Of a DNA stretch of 64,000 nucleotides, positions 31,517 through 41,160 are shown piece after piece. The notes beneath the pieces were generated by a model, which was not told where the DNA came from, did not search any database, and saw only the letters and a list, made by a program, of their open reading frames with translations. The stretch is from Palsa-1392 sp963819975. GTDB taxonomy: Bacteria > Verrucomicrobiota > Verrucomicrobiia > Chthoniobacterales > UBA10450. The position numbers were made by a program, and so were the translations under genes. Each line of letters begins with the position of its first letter. Position 1 is the stretch's first letter. The stretch lies in assembly GCA_963819975.1 (NCBI GenBank), contig CAWFYE010000004.1:310001-374000 (forward strand). The letters are read 5' to 3'.

Positions 31517-32860
31517 TTAGGCGCTGGCTTTGCCGATCTCCTGCAGGATCGCCTTGTTCATTTTGATCCCGGCCTCCAGGTTCTCGAGCGGAAAGTTCTC
31601 GTTAGGCGAATGCGCCCGGCAATCGCCCAGCGCCAATCCGAGAAGCAACGTCTCCACTCCGAGAATATCGCGGAACTGTGAGACGATCGGGATACTCCCG
31701 CCCTCGCGGATGAGCGCGACATCTTTATTGAAGGCCTGTTTCAATGCGCGCTGCGCCGCCTCGCCGAAAACAGAATGCGGATCGGTTAGATACCACGGGC
31801 CGCTATGGCCATCGATGATCTCCATCGTCACCCCTTCCGGCAGATTTTTTTCAAGATGTTTCCGGACCTGTTTGAGGATTTTGTCGCCGTCCTGATTCGG
31901 GACAAGGCGGAACGTGAGCTTGGCCATCGCGTGGCTCGCGATGACGGTTTTCGTTCCCTTGCCCTGATAACCGCCGCCGATGCCGTTGATCTCGGCGGTC
32001 GGGCGCGCCCAGATTCGCTCAAGGGTGCTGAAGCCTTTCTCGCCGAAGAGTGCCGGCGAACCGGTTTCTTCGAGGATTTCCTTGTCCGCATCGATCGGCA
32101 ATTTGCGCCACGCCGCGCGCTCCCAGTCTTCGAGCGGTTTCACGTCGTCGTAAAATCCTTCGACCCTGACGTAGCCATTTTCGTCGTGCAAAGTGGCGAG
32201 CAATTGCACAAGGGCCGTGATGGAATTTGCGACCGCGCCGCCAAAAACCCCTGAGTGCAAATCCATTTTCGAGCCGGTGATTTTCACCTCGCAGGCCGTG
32301 ACCCCGCGCAAACCGTAACTCAGCGTCGGCACCCCGCGCGCGATCATGCCGGTATCGGAAACGACCGCTACATCGCACTTCAATTCCTCGCGATGTTCCT
32401 TCAAAAATCCCGGCAGATTGCCGCTTCCGATTTCTTCTTCGCCTTCGACGATAAGGTGAAGATTGACCGGCAGGTCACCGTTTTCCGCCAGCGTCTCCTG
32501 AATGCCGAGAATGTGAGCGAGGATTTGTCCTTTGTTATCAGTCGCGCCCCGCGCGTAGACATAGCCGTTTTTCAAAACCGGATCGAACGGAGGCGAGTCC
32601 CACAAATCGAGCGGATCAGGCGGCTGCACGTCGTAATGCCCGTAGACCATGACCGTTTTGCGGCCCGGTTGATGTTTGTTTTTCGCCCAGACCACCGGAT
32701 GTCCCGGGGTCGAGATCAACTGCGTTTCCAAGCCGATCCGATTCAATTTTTCGACCAGCCAATGCGCGCATTCGCCGAGCTTTTCGTTATAGGCATCGTC
32801 GGTCGAGATGCTCGGGAAACGGAGGAAGGTGAAAAACTCTTCGAGATATGAATCGCGCAT
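31517..32860 (-). CDS. M20-family metallopeptidase (dipeptidase type)
   Basis: A 447-residue cytosolic di-zinc peptidase. Metal and catalytic motifs are YGHYDVQP, ARGATDNKGQ, the catalytic VEGEEEIGSGN, AVVSDTGM and the late RAHSPNE histidine. A dimerisation domain (about 190-330) contains DLHSGVFGG. It matches the CNDP/ArgE-DapE group, which cleaves dipeptides or acyl-amino acids. ATG at 32860 (MRDSYLEEFF) is used; the 11 extra residues of a longer frame overlap the divergent permease leader. It may feed amino acids alongside the adjacent permease and gamma-glutamyltransferase genes. Confidence 0.92.
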   Translation of the reverse strand: MRDSYLEEFFTFLRFPSISTDDAYNEKLGECAHWLVEKLNRIGLETQLISTPGHPVVWAKNKHQPGRKTVMVYGHYDVQPPDPLDLWDSPPFDPVLKNGYVYARGATDNKGQILAHILGIQETLAENGDLPVNLHLIVEGEEEIGSGNLPGFLKEHREELKCDVAVVSDTGMIARGVPTLSYGLRGVTACEVKITGSKMDLHSGVFGGAVANSITALVQLLATLHDENGYVRVEGFYDDVKPLEDWERAAWRKLPIDADKEILEETGSPALFGEKGFSTLERIWARPTAEINGIGGGYQGKGTKTVIASHAMAKLTFRLVPNQDGDKILKQVRKHLEKNLPEGVTMEIIDGHSGPWYLTDPHSVFGEAAQRALKQAFNKDVALIREGGSIPIVSQFRDILGVETLLLGLALGDCRAHSPNENFPLENLEAGIKMNKAILQEIGKASA

Positions 32861-32937
32861 CACGAAGAGTAGAACAGCTTCGCGCGACGACAACTAACGA
32901 CTTGCTCGACGGAACTGCTTTGCGCACCCTGCGACGC

Positions 32938-34254
32938 ATGAGCGCACCCGCCGAGCCTGCTGCTGAAGCGCAATTGATCCGCGCCCTCGGCGTTCCGAGC
33001 CTGGCCACGAACATCGTGAACTCCACTGTGGGCGCCGGCATTTTTGCCCTGCCGGCGCTGGTCGCGGCACAAATGGGCGCGGGAGCGCCGCTCGCGTTTC
33101 TCGCCTGCGCTTTGGCGATGGTGATTTTTGTCACGTCCTTCGCGCTGGCGGGGAGCCGTGTTTCCCTCACCGGCGGGCTCTACGTCTACGTCGAAACCGC
33201 TTTCGGCCGCTACGTCGGTTTCATCGCGGGCGTGCTTTACTTTCTCACCGCTATCCTTGGCGCTTCCGGTATCGTCGCGCTCGTAGCCGACACGATCGGC
33301 GCGTTGCTGCCGATTTTCGCCCACGGCCCGATGCACTTCCTCGCGGTCCTGCTCGTCTTCGGAGTGCTGGCTCTTATCAACATCCAAGGCATCAAGTCCG
33401 GCGCCCGCGCGGTCTGGATTGTGACCATCGCCAAGCTCCTCCCGCTTCTCGTCTTCATCGGGGTCGGCGTTTTCTTCGTCCGGCAGGCGGACGCCCTAAC
33501 GATCGCCTGGCCGGGCACTCCTTCCCTCGGTCGCGGGGTGCTCCTCCTTCTTTTCGCGTTCGTCGGAATCGAAGTCGCCCTCATGCCGAGTGGCGAAGTA
33601 AAGGACCCCGCGCGCACTGTTCCCCGCGCCATCTACCTCGCTCTTTTCGTCACGACGGTGCTCTACCTTCTCATCCAGTTGGTCGCGCAGGGGGTCCTCG
33701 GAGATACTCTCGGGAAATTTTCCACCGCGCCCCTGGCGCAGGCGGCCTCACATTTTCTGGGCGAACCCGGGCGAAAGCTAATGCTGACCGGCGCGAGCAT
33801 TTCCGCGTTTGGGTTTCTCGTCAGTGACATTCTCAGTTCGCCGCGCGTCCTCTTCGCGCTTGGGCGGGATCGGTTCCTGCCGAAAGCGTTCGCGCACGTT
33901 CATCCACGCTATCACACGCCGGACATCGCGATTCTGGTCTATTGCGCAATCGCCGCCGTTCTCTCCCTCAGCTCGACTTTTCAGGAGCTCGCCATCCTCT
34001 CCAACATCGCCGTGCTCGTGCTCTATTTTCTTTCCTGCGGCGCGGCGCTCCAGTTGATGCGGCGCGACGAGCCGAGCACGCAGCGGCCGTTTCATTTTCC
34101 GGGCGCGTGGATTTTCCCGGTCTTGGGAATCGCGATCAGCCTTTGGGTTCTGGCGCAGGCGACGCGCAAGGAACTGGCAGTCACCGCGGTGGTCGTCGTG
34201 GCAGCGTCGTTCCTCTTTCTGATCCAGCGCACGCTGCGCGCCCGCAAGCCATAA
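32938..34254 (+). CDS. APC-superfamily amino acid permease
   Basis: A 438-residue inner-membrane transporter with about 12 helices. The first helix has the conserved STVGAGIFALPALVA (substrate/Na-site GAGIF). SLTGGLYVYVETAFG and the helix-6 region FAFVGIEVALMPSGEVKDPARTVPRA are typical of APC amino acid transporters. A final helix ends in basic residues. The ATG at 32938 follows an out-of-family leader. It is divergent from the M20 peptidase. Substrate not determinable. Confidence 0.9.
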   Translation: MSAPAEPAAEAQLIRALGVPSLATNIVNSTVGAGIFALPALVAAQMGAGAPLAFLACALAMVIFVTSFALAGSRVSLTGGLYVYVETAFGRYVGFIAGVLYFLTAILGASGIVALVADTIGALLPIFAHGPMHFLAVLLVFGVLALINIQGIKSGARAVWIVTIAKLLPLLVFIGVGVFFVRQADALTIAWPGTPSLGRGVLLLLFAFVGIEVALMPSGEVKDPARTVPRAIYLALFVTTVLYLLIQLVAQGVLGDTLGKFSTAPLAQAASHFLGEPGRKLMLTGASISAFGFLVSDILSSPRVLFALGRDRFLPKAFAHVHPRYHTPDIAILVYCAIAAVLSLSSTFQELAILSNIAVLVLYFLSCGAALQLMRRDEPSTQRPFHFPGAWIFPVLGIAISLWVLAQATRKELAVTAVVVVAASFLFLIQRTLRARKP

Positions 34255-34293
34255 CGATATCTTGCAGCTCCGGCTAGTGCGTTAACTTGGGCG

Positions 34294-36030
34294 ATGAAAT
34301 TCCGCCCGCGCCTCGTCGTCGTCCTCCTTCTCGTCCTCGTCCTAGATCCAGCCGCCCACGCCCAGATCGATCGCATCACCGGCAAGACATGGGCGACTCG
34401 CTCCGAAGTGCTGGCTCGACACGGAATGGTCTGCACAAGCGTGCCGGCCGCCACCCAGGTCGGACTCGACGTTTTGAAACGTGGAGGAAGCGCGGTCGAC
34501 GCCGCGATCGCCGCTAACGCCACCCTTGGTCTGATGGAGCCGGTCTCAAACGGCATCGGGGGCGACCTTTTCGCGATCGTTTACAGCGCGAAGGAAAACA
34601 AACTTTACGGGCTCAACGGCAGCGGCCGCTCGCCCCGCGGGCTGAGCTACGAGCAGATGAAAGCGGAGCTGGCGAAGCCGAAGCTCGAATTTATCCCACC
34701 AACCGGGATGCTGCCGATCAGCGTGCCGGGAACGGTCGATGCCTGGGCCGAGCTGCACAAAAAATTCGGCAAGCTCTCGTTAGGCGACGATCTCTCCGGC
34801 GCGATTCGCTATGCCGAGGAAGGGTTTCCCGTGACCGAGTTGATTGCCTCCTACTGGGGGCGGAGCGTGCCGATCTACAAAGGTCTGCCAGGCGCGTTTC
34901 TTGAGACTTACACCCTCGACAGCAAAGGCCGCGCTCCGGCGAAGGGCGATATTTTCAAGAACCCTGCGCTCGCTCACACCCTGCGGCTGATCGGCGAGAA
35001 AGGGCGCGATGTTTTTTACACGGGCGAGATCGCGGACAAGATCGATGCCTTCATGCAGGCGAACGGCGGTTACCTGCGGAAAACTGATTTCAAGCAGCAC
35101 ACTTCCACCTGGGTCGAACCGGTCTCGACCAATTACCGCGACTACGACGTTTTCGAATTGCCGCCTAACGGACAAGGCATAGCCACCCTCGAGATGTTGA
35201 ACCTGCTCGAGGGTTACGATCTAAAAAAGATGGGACTCAATTCCCCCGAAACCATCCACGCCATGGTCGAAGCGAAGAAACTCGCCTTCGCCGATCGCGC
35301 GAAATATTACGCCGACCCCGATTTTGCGAAGATCCCGCTCGCCGGGTTGATCTCGAAAGGTTACGCGAACGAACGGCGTAAGCTGATCGATCCGAATCAC
35401 GCCGCCAAAAGTGTTGAGGCCGGCAACCCTTCGTTAGGCCAAAGCGACACCATTTATATGTGCGCGGCGGACGACGAGGGCAACATGGTCAGCCTGATCC
35501 AGAGCAATTTCCGCGGGATGGGCAGCGGGATCGTCGTGCCCGGGCTCGGATTCATGTTCCAGGATCGCGGCCAGCTTTTTTCGATGGAATCAGGCCACGC
35601 CAATATCTATGCACCGGGCAAGCGCCCGTTTCACACCATCATTCCGGGCTTCGTGATGAAGGACAAAAAGCCGTGGCTCGCCTTCGGCGTGATGGGCGGC
35701 GACATGCAACCACAAGGCCACGTCCAGGTTTTGACCAACCTGATCGATTTTGGAATGAACGTGCAGGAAGCCGGCGACGCCGCTCGCTGGATGCACGATG
35801 GCGACAACGAACCGACCGGCCAAAAGATGACTGACGGGGGCTTCGTCACTCTGGAGAGTGCCGTACCCTACGAGACGGTCCGAGCCTTAAAAATGAAGGG
35901 GCACGACGTCCGTTACGATGTCGGCGATTACGGCGGCTATCAGGCGATCAAGGTGGAGCAGCACGATGGCCAGCGGGTTTACGTCGGGGCAAGCGAAAGC
36001 CGCAAAGACGGCCAGGCCGCCGGCTACTGA
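34294..36030 (+). CDS. ggt: Gamma-glutamyltransferase
   Basis: A 578-residue periplasmic enzyme that cleaves gamma-glutamyl bonds, for example in glutathione. A signal peptide (RLVVVLLLVLVLDPAAHAQ) is followed by GMVCTSVPAATQVGLDVLKRGGSAVDAA and the large-subunit body. The autoprocessing nucleophile should be the Thr of SDTIYMCAADDEGNMVS (near residue 385), corresponding to TTH in classical GGT. The Ile-Tyr after it is as in YwrD-like members. GFMFQDRGQLF and the late GGDMQPQGHVQ are conserved. Three octamer-type sites lie in it. A possible terminator/operator pair follows its stop. Confidence 0.93.
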   Translation: MKFRPRLVVVLLLVLVLDPAAHAQIDRITGKTWATRSEVLARHGMVCTSVPAATQVGLDVLKRGGSAVDAAIAANATLGLMEPVSNGIGGDLFAIVYSAKENKLYGLNGSGRSPRGLSYEQMKAELAKPKLEFIPPTGMLPISVPGTVDAWAELHKKFGKLSLGDDLSGAIRYAEEGFPVTELIASYWGRSVPIYKGLPGAFLETYTLDSKGRAPAKGDIFKNPALAHTLRLIGEKGRDVFYTGEIADKIDAFMQANGGYLRKTDFKQHTSTWVEPVSTNYRDYDVFELPPNGQGIATLEMLNLLEGYDLKKMGLNSPETIHAMVEAKKLAFADRAKYYADPDFAKIPLAGLISKGYANERRKLIDPNHAAKSVEAGNPSLGQSDTIYMCAADDEGNMVSLIQSNFRGMGSGIVVPGLGFMFQDRGQLFSMESGHANIYAPGKRPFHTIIPGFVMKDKKPWLAFGVMGGDMQPQGHVQVLTNLIDFGMNVQEAGDAARWMHDGDNEPTGQKMTDGGFVTLESAVPYETVRALKMKGHDVRYDVGDYGGYQAIKVEQHDGQRVYVGASESRKDGQAAGY

Positions 36031-36043
36031 GCGAAGAGTCCGG

Positions 36044-36091
36044 CCACCATATCTTGTGGATGAGGACCGGCACCCCCCCAAGATAGCGTTT
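36044..36091. promoter_or_regulatory. Pair of NrdR-box-like sites upstream of smc
   Basis: CCACCATATCTTGTGG (36044-36059) and CCCCAAGATAGCGTTT (36076-36091) each match much of the NrdR consensus acaCwAtATaTwGtgt. Their starts are 32 bases apart, about three helical turns, as in tandem NrdR sites. They lie just upstream of a predicted promoter. Alternatively, TATCTTG (36050-36056) and CAAGATA (36079-36085) form one weak hairpin followed by T-rich DNA, ending ggt transcription. Neither downstream nor upstream gene is a ribonucleotide reductase. Confidence 0.35.
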
Positions 36092-36098
36092 ATTTTTC

Positions 36099-36127
36099 TT
36101 GTCACCGCCAAAAGCGGGCTGTATGCA
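36099..36127 (+). promoter_or_regulatory. Predicted sigma70-type promoter for smc
   Basis: TTGTCA (36099-36104) and TATGCA (36122-36127) are spaced by exactly 17 bases. The predicted start near 36134 would give a leader of only about 14 bases before the smc ATG at 36148. Confidence 0.5.
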
Positions 36128-36147
36128 GCTTCGTAGTTTTCCAGCGC

Positions 36148-39100
36148 ATGCACCTTCAATCCCTTGAGCTTTTCGGGTTCAAATCCTTCGCCGACAAGAC
36201 CGTCTTCAATTTCCACGAGGGGGTGACCGCGATCGTCGGCCCCAACGGCTGCGGCAAATCCAACGTCCTCGACGCCGTCCGCTGGGTCCTCGGCGAGCAG
36301 TCGGCCAAGGCGCTCCGCGGCGGCGAAATGGCGGACGTCATTTTCAACGGGACCGATATGCGCAAACCGGTCGGTTACGCGGAGGTCTCCCTCACCTTCA
36401 CTGATTGCGCGCAGGAACTCGGAGTCGACTGGCACGACGTGCGCGTCACACGCCGCGTTTACCGCGACGGGAATTCGGAATATTTGCTCAACAAAAGCGT
36501 CTGCCGGCTAAAAGACATCCAGGCGCTTTTTGCCGACACCGGGATCGGCCGCAGCGCCTACTCAATGATGGAACAGGGCCGGATCGATCAGATCCTCAGC
36601 TCACGCCCGGAAGATCGCCGGGCGGTTTTCGAAGAAGCCGCCGGCATTACCAAATACAAAAGCCAAAAGCGCGAGGCGCTGCGCAAGCTGGAGGCGACCG
36701 AAGCCAATCTTTTGCGGCTCGGCGACATCATCAAAGAAGTGAAACGCCAGATCGGCTCGCTCCAGCGCCAAGCCGGCAAGGCGCGCCGCTACCAGGCCCT
36801 GATGGCCGATCTGCAGGTGCTCGACACGCATTATTCTCGCGCCCAGCTCGATCTGCTCGAGGCGGAGTTGGACTGCTCGCGAGCAGCGACGGCACGCTTC
36901 GACGAAAATCAGCGCACGACCGAGAACGCGATCGAGGAACAGGAAAACGAAGTCGCGGCCCACCGCGGACGGCTGGAGGAAGTCGACACCCGGATCAACG
37001 CCGCGCGCATTGACGTGCAGCGTTTGCAAAACGAGATCGCTTCCCATCGCAACCGGATAGAGTTCAACCGCGAACGGGCGCAGGAACTAAGCGCGCTGAT
37101 CGAACGCTACGAGCTCGATATCGAAACGGCCGAAGGCAAGCTCGCGCAGCAAGAGACGGAGATTCACGATACCGATCTGCTCCTTACCGAGACCGAACGG
37201 CTTTTGGCGGCGAAACAAAGCGAGCTGGCGGAGCTGAAGACCCGAGCCGCCGAAGTGCGACGCGAGCGCGAGGAAAGCGAACGCGAATTGCAGACAATCG
37301 AGCTCGCCATTTCGAAAGCGGAAAACCGATTGGCCGACCTGGAAGCGGAAATCGCCGGCACCGTCTCCCGCCGGGCCGCGACCGAGCCGCGTCTCGCCGA
37401 GTTGGGGCTTTCGTTAGGCGAAGCCTCCGAAACTCGTGAGCGTGTTGAGTCCCGGCTCGCTGGTAGCAAGTCGAGCGCGGACGAACATCAAAATAGGTTG
37501 CAAGACCTCGCCGCGGAGATTCCCGCCGCGGAAGAAGAACTCAGCCGACATCAGCAACAGCTGCGCGAAGCCGAGACAGCGCTCATGACAAGCGATCGCG
37601 CGATCGCCGAGCGGCAATCCCGTCTTGAGATTTTGCAGCAGCTCAATGCGGAAGGCGAAGGCCTGACGGAAGGCTCGCAGGCCATCCTGCGCGGGCTCGA
37701 TGATCCGTCCCACATCCTGCCCGCGCTGACCGGCGCGCTCGCCTCGCTGATTGAAGTCGAGGAGCAATTCATCCCAGCAGTCGAAGCGGCTCTCGGCCGG
37801 AATCTGCACGCCATCGTGCTGCAGAATTCCGAGCTGGCGAGTGAGATCATCGCTACTGTCTCGACTCGCAAGCTCGGGCAAACCGCGCTCATCGTGCCCG
37901 ACTTAAGCGCCGCCGAACCTGTCATCCAGGGCGCCCTGCCCATGGGCGCGATTGCCTGGGCCACCGAAAAAGTTCACGCCCCGGCTGCGCTTCAATCAAT
38001 CGTTAGGCATTTGTTAGGCGAAGTCGTCCTCGTGGCCGACCTCGATCAGGCGCAGAAGTTGAAACGAGAATTCCCCGCCCTCGCATTCGCCACCCTGACG
38101 GGCGATCTTGTCTCCGCCAAGGGCGTGATCTACGGCGGTCGCGCCAATGAAGAGAACCGTTCTCTTTTCGCGCGCAAAGTGCAGATCGCATCGCTTGCCG
38201 CCGAGCATCGCGCCCTCCTCGCCGATCGACAGCTTTTGCAAACTCGCCGGGAAGAAATCGAAGCCCGCCTCACGGAAAAGACCGAGCGACTCGAGCAGAT
38301 CCGCGAGCAGCACCAGGCGGCGCGCGGCGAACATTCCGCCGCCGCCCTGCAGATCACAGCGATCGAGCGCGAACTGCACGAAGCCGCGCGCAAAATGGAC
38401 GCGCTTGAATGGGAGCGCACCACTCTCGATCAGCAGCTCAACAGCTCGGCCGAACGCCTCCAGCACTTGGAAGACGAGGCGAGCACACAACGCTCCTTTC
38501 TCGAGGAATCGCGGCAGCGCCAGACAGCTTTGCAATCGGCGACCGAAACCGCGCGTTTGCGGGATGACGAGCTCGCCGGGCAGTTGAACGACTTGCGCCT
38601 CGCGGTCGCAACCGAACGCCAGCGGCATGAAGGACTGCGCACGCAGCGTCAGCCAATGACGGCTCGGAAAGCGGAGCTGGCCGAGCTGATCGCCTCACGC
38701 CGTTTGGACATCGCAAGTTACCAGGCGCGGCGCGAACAGCAGACCGCCGAGACAACGGCAGCCGAGCGTTCGATCGAGGAAAAAAGCGTCGAACTGGCCA
38801 CTGCCGAATCAGCCGTCACGGAAATCGCGACTCGGCGCGCTGAGCGCCTGGCAGAGGTCAACACTTTGGAATCCGATTTGCGCAACCGGCGCAAGGCCCT
38901 GAGCGATCTGCACGACGCGCGCGGCAAGGAAGAGGTTCGCCAGACGCAGATGCAGTTGAAAATCGAGAACTTGGCCGAACATGTCATGCGGCGTTACCAG
39001 GTCGACCTGCGCGAGTTTTCTCCTGATCGTTATTCCTTCACCAAGACCTACCGCGCCCAGATCAAGCAACGCGGAAAAGCCGAGGCGGAAACAACGGCCG

Positions 39101-39876
39101 AGGACGAGGTAGCGGAATTCGACGAGGCGCAGGTCCGCGAAATCATCGACCAGCTGACCCGCCAGCTCGACGCAATGGGGCCGGTCAATCTCGATGCGGT
39201 GCACGAATACGACGAGCTGGAGGAACGTCATACGTTCCTCGAAACGCAAAACGCCGACCTGACGAACTCGCGCCGCGAACTGCTCGACGTCATTGCGCGG
39301 ATCAACCAGACAACCGAAAAACTTTTCGCCGAAACCTTTGCCCAGGTGCGGATCAACTTTCGCGAAATGTTCGCCGAACTCTTCGGCGGCGGCCGCGCCG
39401 ACCTCGCGCTGCTCGATGAAAACGACGCGCTTAATTGCGGGATCGACATCATCGCCAAGCCACCGGGCAAGCAGTTGCAAAGCGTCTCGCTTCTCTCCGG
39501 CGGCGAACGCACGATGACGGCGGTCGCGCTCCTCTTCGCCATCTACATGGTGCGGCCGAGCCCGTTCTGCATCCTCGACGAAATGGACGCACCACTCGAT
39601 GAATCAAACATCAACCGCTTCACCCGGATGCTCGATCGCTTCATTGTCCAGAGCCAGTTCATCATCATTACCCACAACAAGCGCACGATCGCCAAGGCCG
39701 ACATTCTCTACGGGGTAACGATGGAGGAGCGCGGGATCAGCCGGCTCGTCGGGATGCGCCTGACTGCGGCCAAAACGGAGAGTGAAACTCAGCCCGCGCG
39801 GGAAGAGCCCGTGGCAAGACAGGAGCCGCTCGATTTGGACGACGCCGCCGCGGAAAACGTCGCCGCGATTCGTTAG
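36148..39876 (+). CDS. smc: Chromosome segregation protein SMC
   Basis: A 1242-residue SMC ATPase of the condensin-like complex. The N-terminal head carries LFGFKSFADKT and Walker A GPNGCGKSN (about 32-40). Two long coiled coils flank a hinge at about 515-650. The C-terminal head holds the ABC signature LLSGGERTM (about 1114), Walker B FCILDEMDAPLDE and THNKRT. The tail after about 1205 is acidic and disordered. Its TAG stop is inside an octamer copy (39870-39877). scpA and scpB are not in the window. It probably has its own promoter. Confidence 0.97.
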   Translation: MHLQSLELFGFKSFADKTVFNFHEGVTAIVGPNGCGKSNVLDAVRWVLGEQSAKALRGGEMADVIFNGTDMRKPVGYAEVSLTFTDCAQELGVDWHDVRVTRRVYRDGNSEYLLNKSVCRLKDIQALFADTGIGRSAYSMMEQGRIDQILSSRPEDRRAVFEEAAGITKYKSQKREALRKLEATEANLLRLGDIIKEVKRQIGSLQRQAGKARRYQALMADLQVLDTHYSRAQLDLLEAELDCSRAATARFDENQRTTENAIEEQENEVAAHRGRLEEVDTRINAARIDVQRLQNEIASHRNRIEFNRERAQELSALIERYELDIETAEGKLAQQETEIHDTDLLLTETERLLAAKQSELAELKTRAAEVRREREESERELQTIELAISKAENRLADLEAEIAGTVSRRAATEPRLAELGLSLGEASETRERVESRLAGSKSSADEHQNRLQDLAAEIPAAEEELSRHQQQLREAETALMTSDRAIAERQSRLEILQQLNAEGEGLTEGSQAILRGLDDPSHILPALTGALASLIEVEEQFIPAVEAALGRNLHAIVLQNSELASEIIATVSTRKLGQTALIVPDLSAAEPVIQGALPMGAIAWATEKVHAPAALQSIVRHLLGEVVLVADLDQAQKLKREFPALAFATLTGDLVSAKGVIYGGRANEENRSLFARKVQIASLAAEHRALLADRQLLQTRREEIEARLTEKTERLEQIREQHQAARGEHSAAALQITAIERELHEAARKMDALEWERTTLDQQLNSSAERLQHLEDEASTQRSFLEESRQRQTALQSATETARLRDDELAGQLNDLRLAVATERQRHEGLRTQRQPMTARKAELAELIASRRLDIASYQARREQQTAETTAAERSIEEKSVELATAESAVTEIATRRAERLAEVNTLESDLRNRRKALSDLHDARGKEEVRQTQMQLKIENLAEHVMRRYQVDLREFSPDRYSFTKTYRAQIKQRGKAEAETTAEDEVAEFDEAQVREIIDQLTRQLDAMGPVNLDAVHEYDELEERHTFLETQNADLTNSRRELLDVIARINQTTEKLFAETFAQVRINFREMFAELFGGGRADLALLDENDALNCGIDIIAKPPGKQLQSVSLLSGGERTMTAVALLFAIYMVRPSPFCILDEMDAPLDESNINRFTRMLDRFIVQSQFIIITHNKRTIAKADILYGVTMEERGISRLVGMRLTAAKTESETQPAREEPVARQEPLDLDDAAAENVAAIR

Positions 39877-39983
39877 GCGACATCCGTTCTTGTCAAGAAG
39901 AGCGGACCGGAGACACTGGAGGCCCGCAAGCTCACGCGCGATTCCACAAGTCGCTCTTTCTTGTTATCGTTAGGGCCGGATTC

Positions 39984-41132
39984 ATGAAAAGGCTTTTGCT
40001 TTGCTCGCTTCTCCTCGGGCTTGCCCTGACCGGCCCGTCCCAGGCCTACGGGCCCGATGGTCACAAAATCATTGGCGCGATCGCCGACCAAAAACTGGCC
40101 GGTACCCCGGCCGGCACACGCGTCACCGGGCTGCTCGACGGTTACACTTTGGAGGAAGCCTCGATCATGGCCGATACGATCAAGCAATGGGACAAGCCCG
40201 GGCTCGACGATCCCAAGGTGCAAAAATATTTCTCCTCGCATCCGAAAATCGCGGAGCAATTACGCGAATTCTGGAAGGCAAATCCGCCCACGACCGATGA
40301 CAAATCGGCCGTGCCATCGCATCATTGTTTTCATTACACTGACGTGCCGCTGGTGGGTGACGCGAAATATGGCGACGGCAAGTTCGGGCGCAGCCTATGG
40401 GATATCGTTCACATGATGCGCTATTGCATCGCCGTCCTCCAAAACAAGGAGCTGGAGGAGAATGCGCGTAAGATTACTAAATCGATCGCGGTCATCCTGC
40501 TCGCGCACTTCGTCGGCGACATTCACCAGCCACCCCATGTCGGGACGCAGTATTTCGATGCCAAGGGGCAACCGATCGATCCCGAGCGCGGGGGAGAGAA
40601 CTTCCCGGACGAGGGCGGAAATTCACTCCGCCTCAAGCTGACACGCGACTTCGTTCCGCGAAACAAAGATCCGAAACTGCACGGTTTCGGGGACGGCGAC
40701 GCGGTCTACGCAAACCTGCCAGTATTCCCGGACACCATGCCGAAGGAGGAACGGCAGGCAAAAATGGACCCGGCCGAAAAAGAATTAAGCGCTCGCCTGG
40801 CGAAAGAAGAGCCGAAAAATTGGCGGCCGCCTTCGAATCTGCCTGTGAGCGATTACCCGGAAGCCTGGGCGAATGAGATCCTGCCCCTCGCCCGCCAGAA
40901 CCATGCCCGTCTGCGCTATCAGAATGTAACGCCGAAACTCGACCACGAGAAGATGGTAGCGGACGGCGAAGTGGTCGAAGAACCGGCCAAGGATGGCCTT
41001 TCCTACAGCAAATGGTCGGCTCGGATGGTTCTGCAGGAGATGCAGCTCGCCGGGTGGCGCCTGGCTGATTTGCTCGTCAAAGCGCTTACCCCTAACGAAG
41101 CAACGCCCTCCCCCAGTCCGATCGGCAGCTGA
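39984..41132 (+). CDS. Secreted S1/P1-type nuclease
   Basis: A 382-residue exported zinc nuclease. After the signal peptide (KRLLLCSLLLGLALTGPSQA) the mature chain begins YGPDGHKIIGAIA; classical members begin with Trp, whose amino group binds zinc, and here it is Tyr. Zinc-ligand motifs are GH, ASIMADTIKQWD, HCFHYTDVP and LLAHFVGDIHQPPHVG. The GGNSLRLKL segment replaces the usual GGN-x-H. The family cleaves single-stranded DNA/RNA and 3'-nucleotides, perhaps for phosphate or nucleoside scavenging. An octamer copy lies 10 bases before the ATG and two more near the 3' end. Confidence 0.88.
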   Translation: MKRLLLCSLLLGLALTGPSQAYGPDGHKIIGAIADQKLAGTPAGTRVTGLLDGYTLEEASIMADTIKQWDKPGLDDPKVQKYFSSHPKIAEQLREFWKANPPTTDDKSAVPSHHCFHYTDVPLVGDAKYGDGKFGRSLWDIVHMMRYCIAVLQNKELEENARKITKSIAVILLAHFVGDIHQPPHVGTQYFDAKGQPIDPERGGENFPDEGGNSLRLKLTRDFVPRNKDPKLHGFGDGDAVYANLPVFPDTMPKEERQAKMDPAEKELSARLAKEEPKNWRPPSNLPVSDYPEAWANEILPLARQNHARLRYQNVTPKLDHEKMVADGEVVEEPAKDGLSYSKWSARMVLQEMQLAGWRLADLLVKALTPNEATPSPSPIGS

Positions 41133-41160
41133 CCCTTCGTCCGCCCTTACGAGGCATTGC

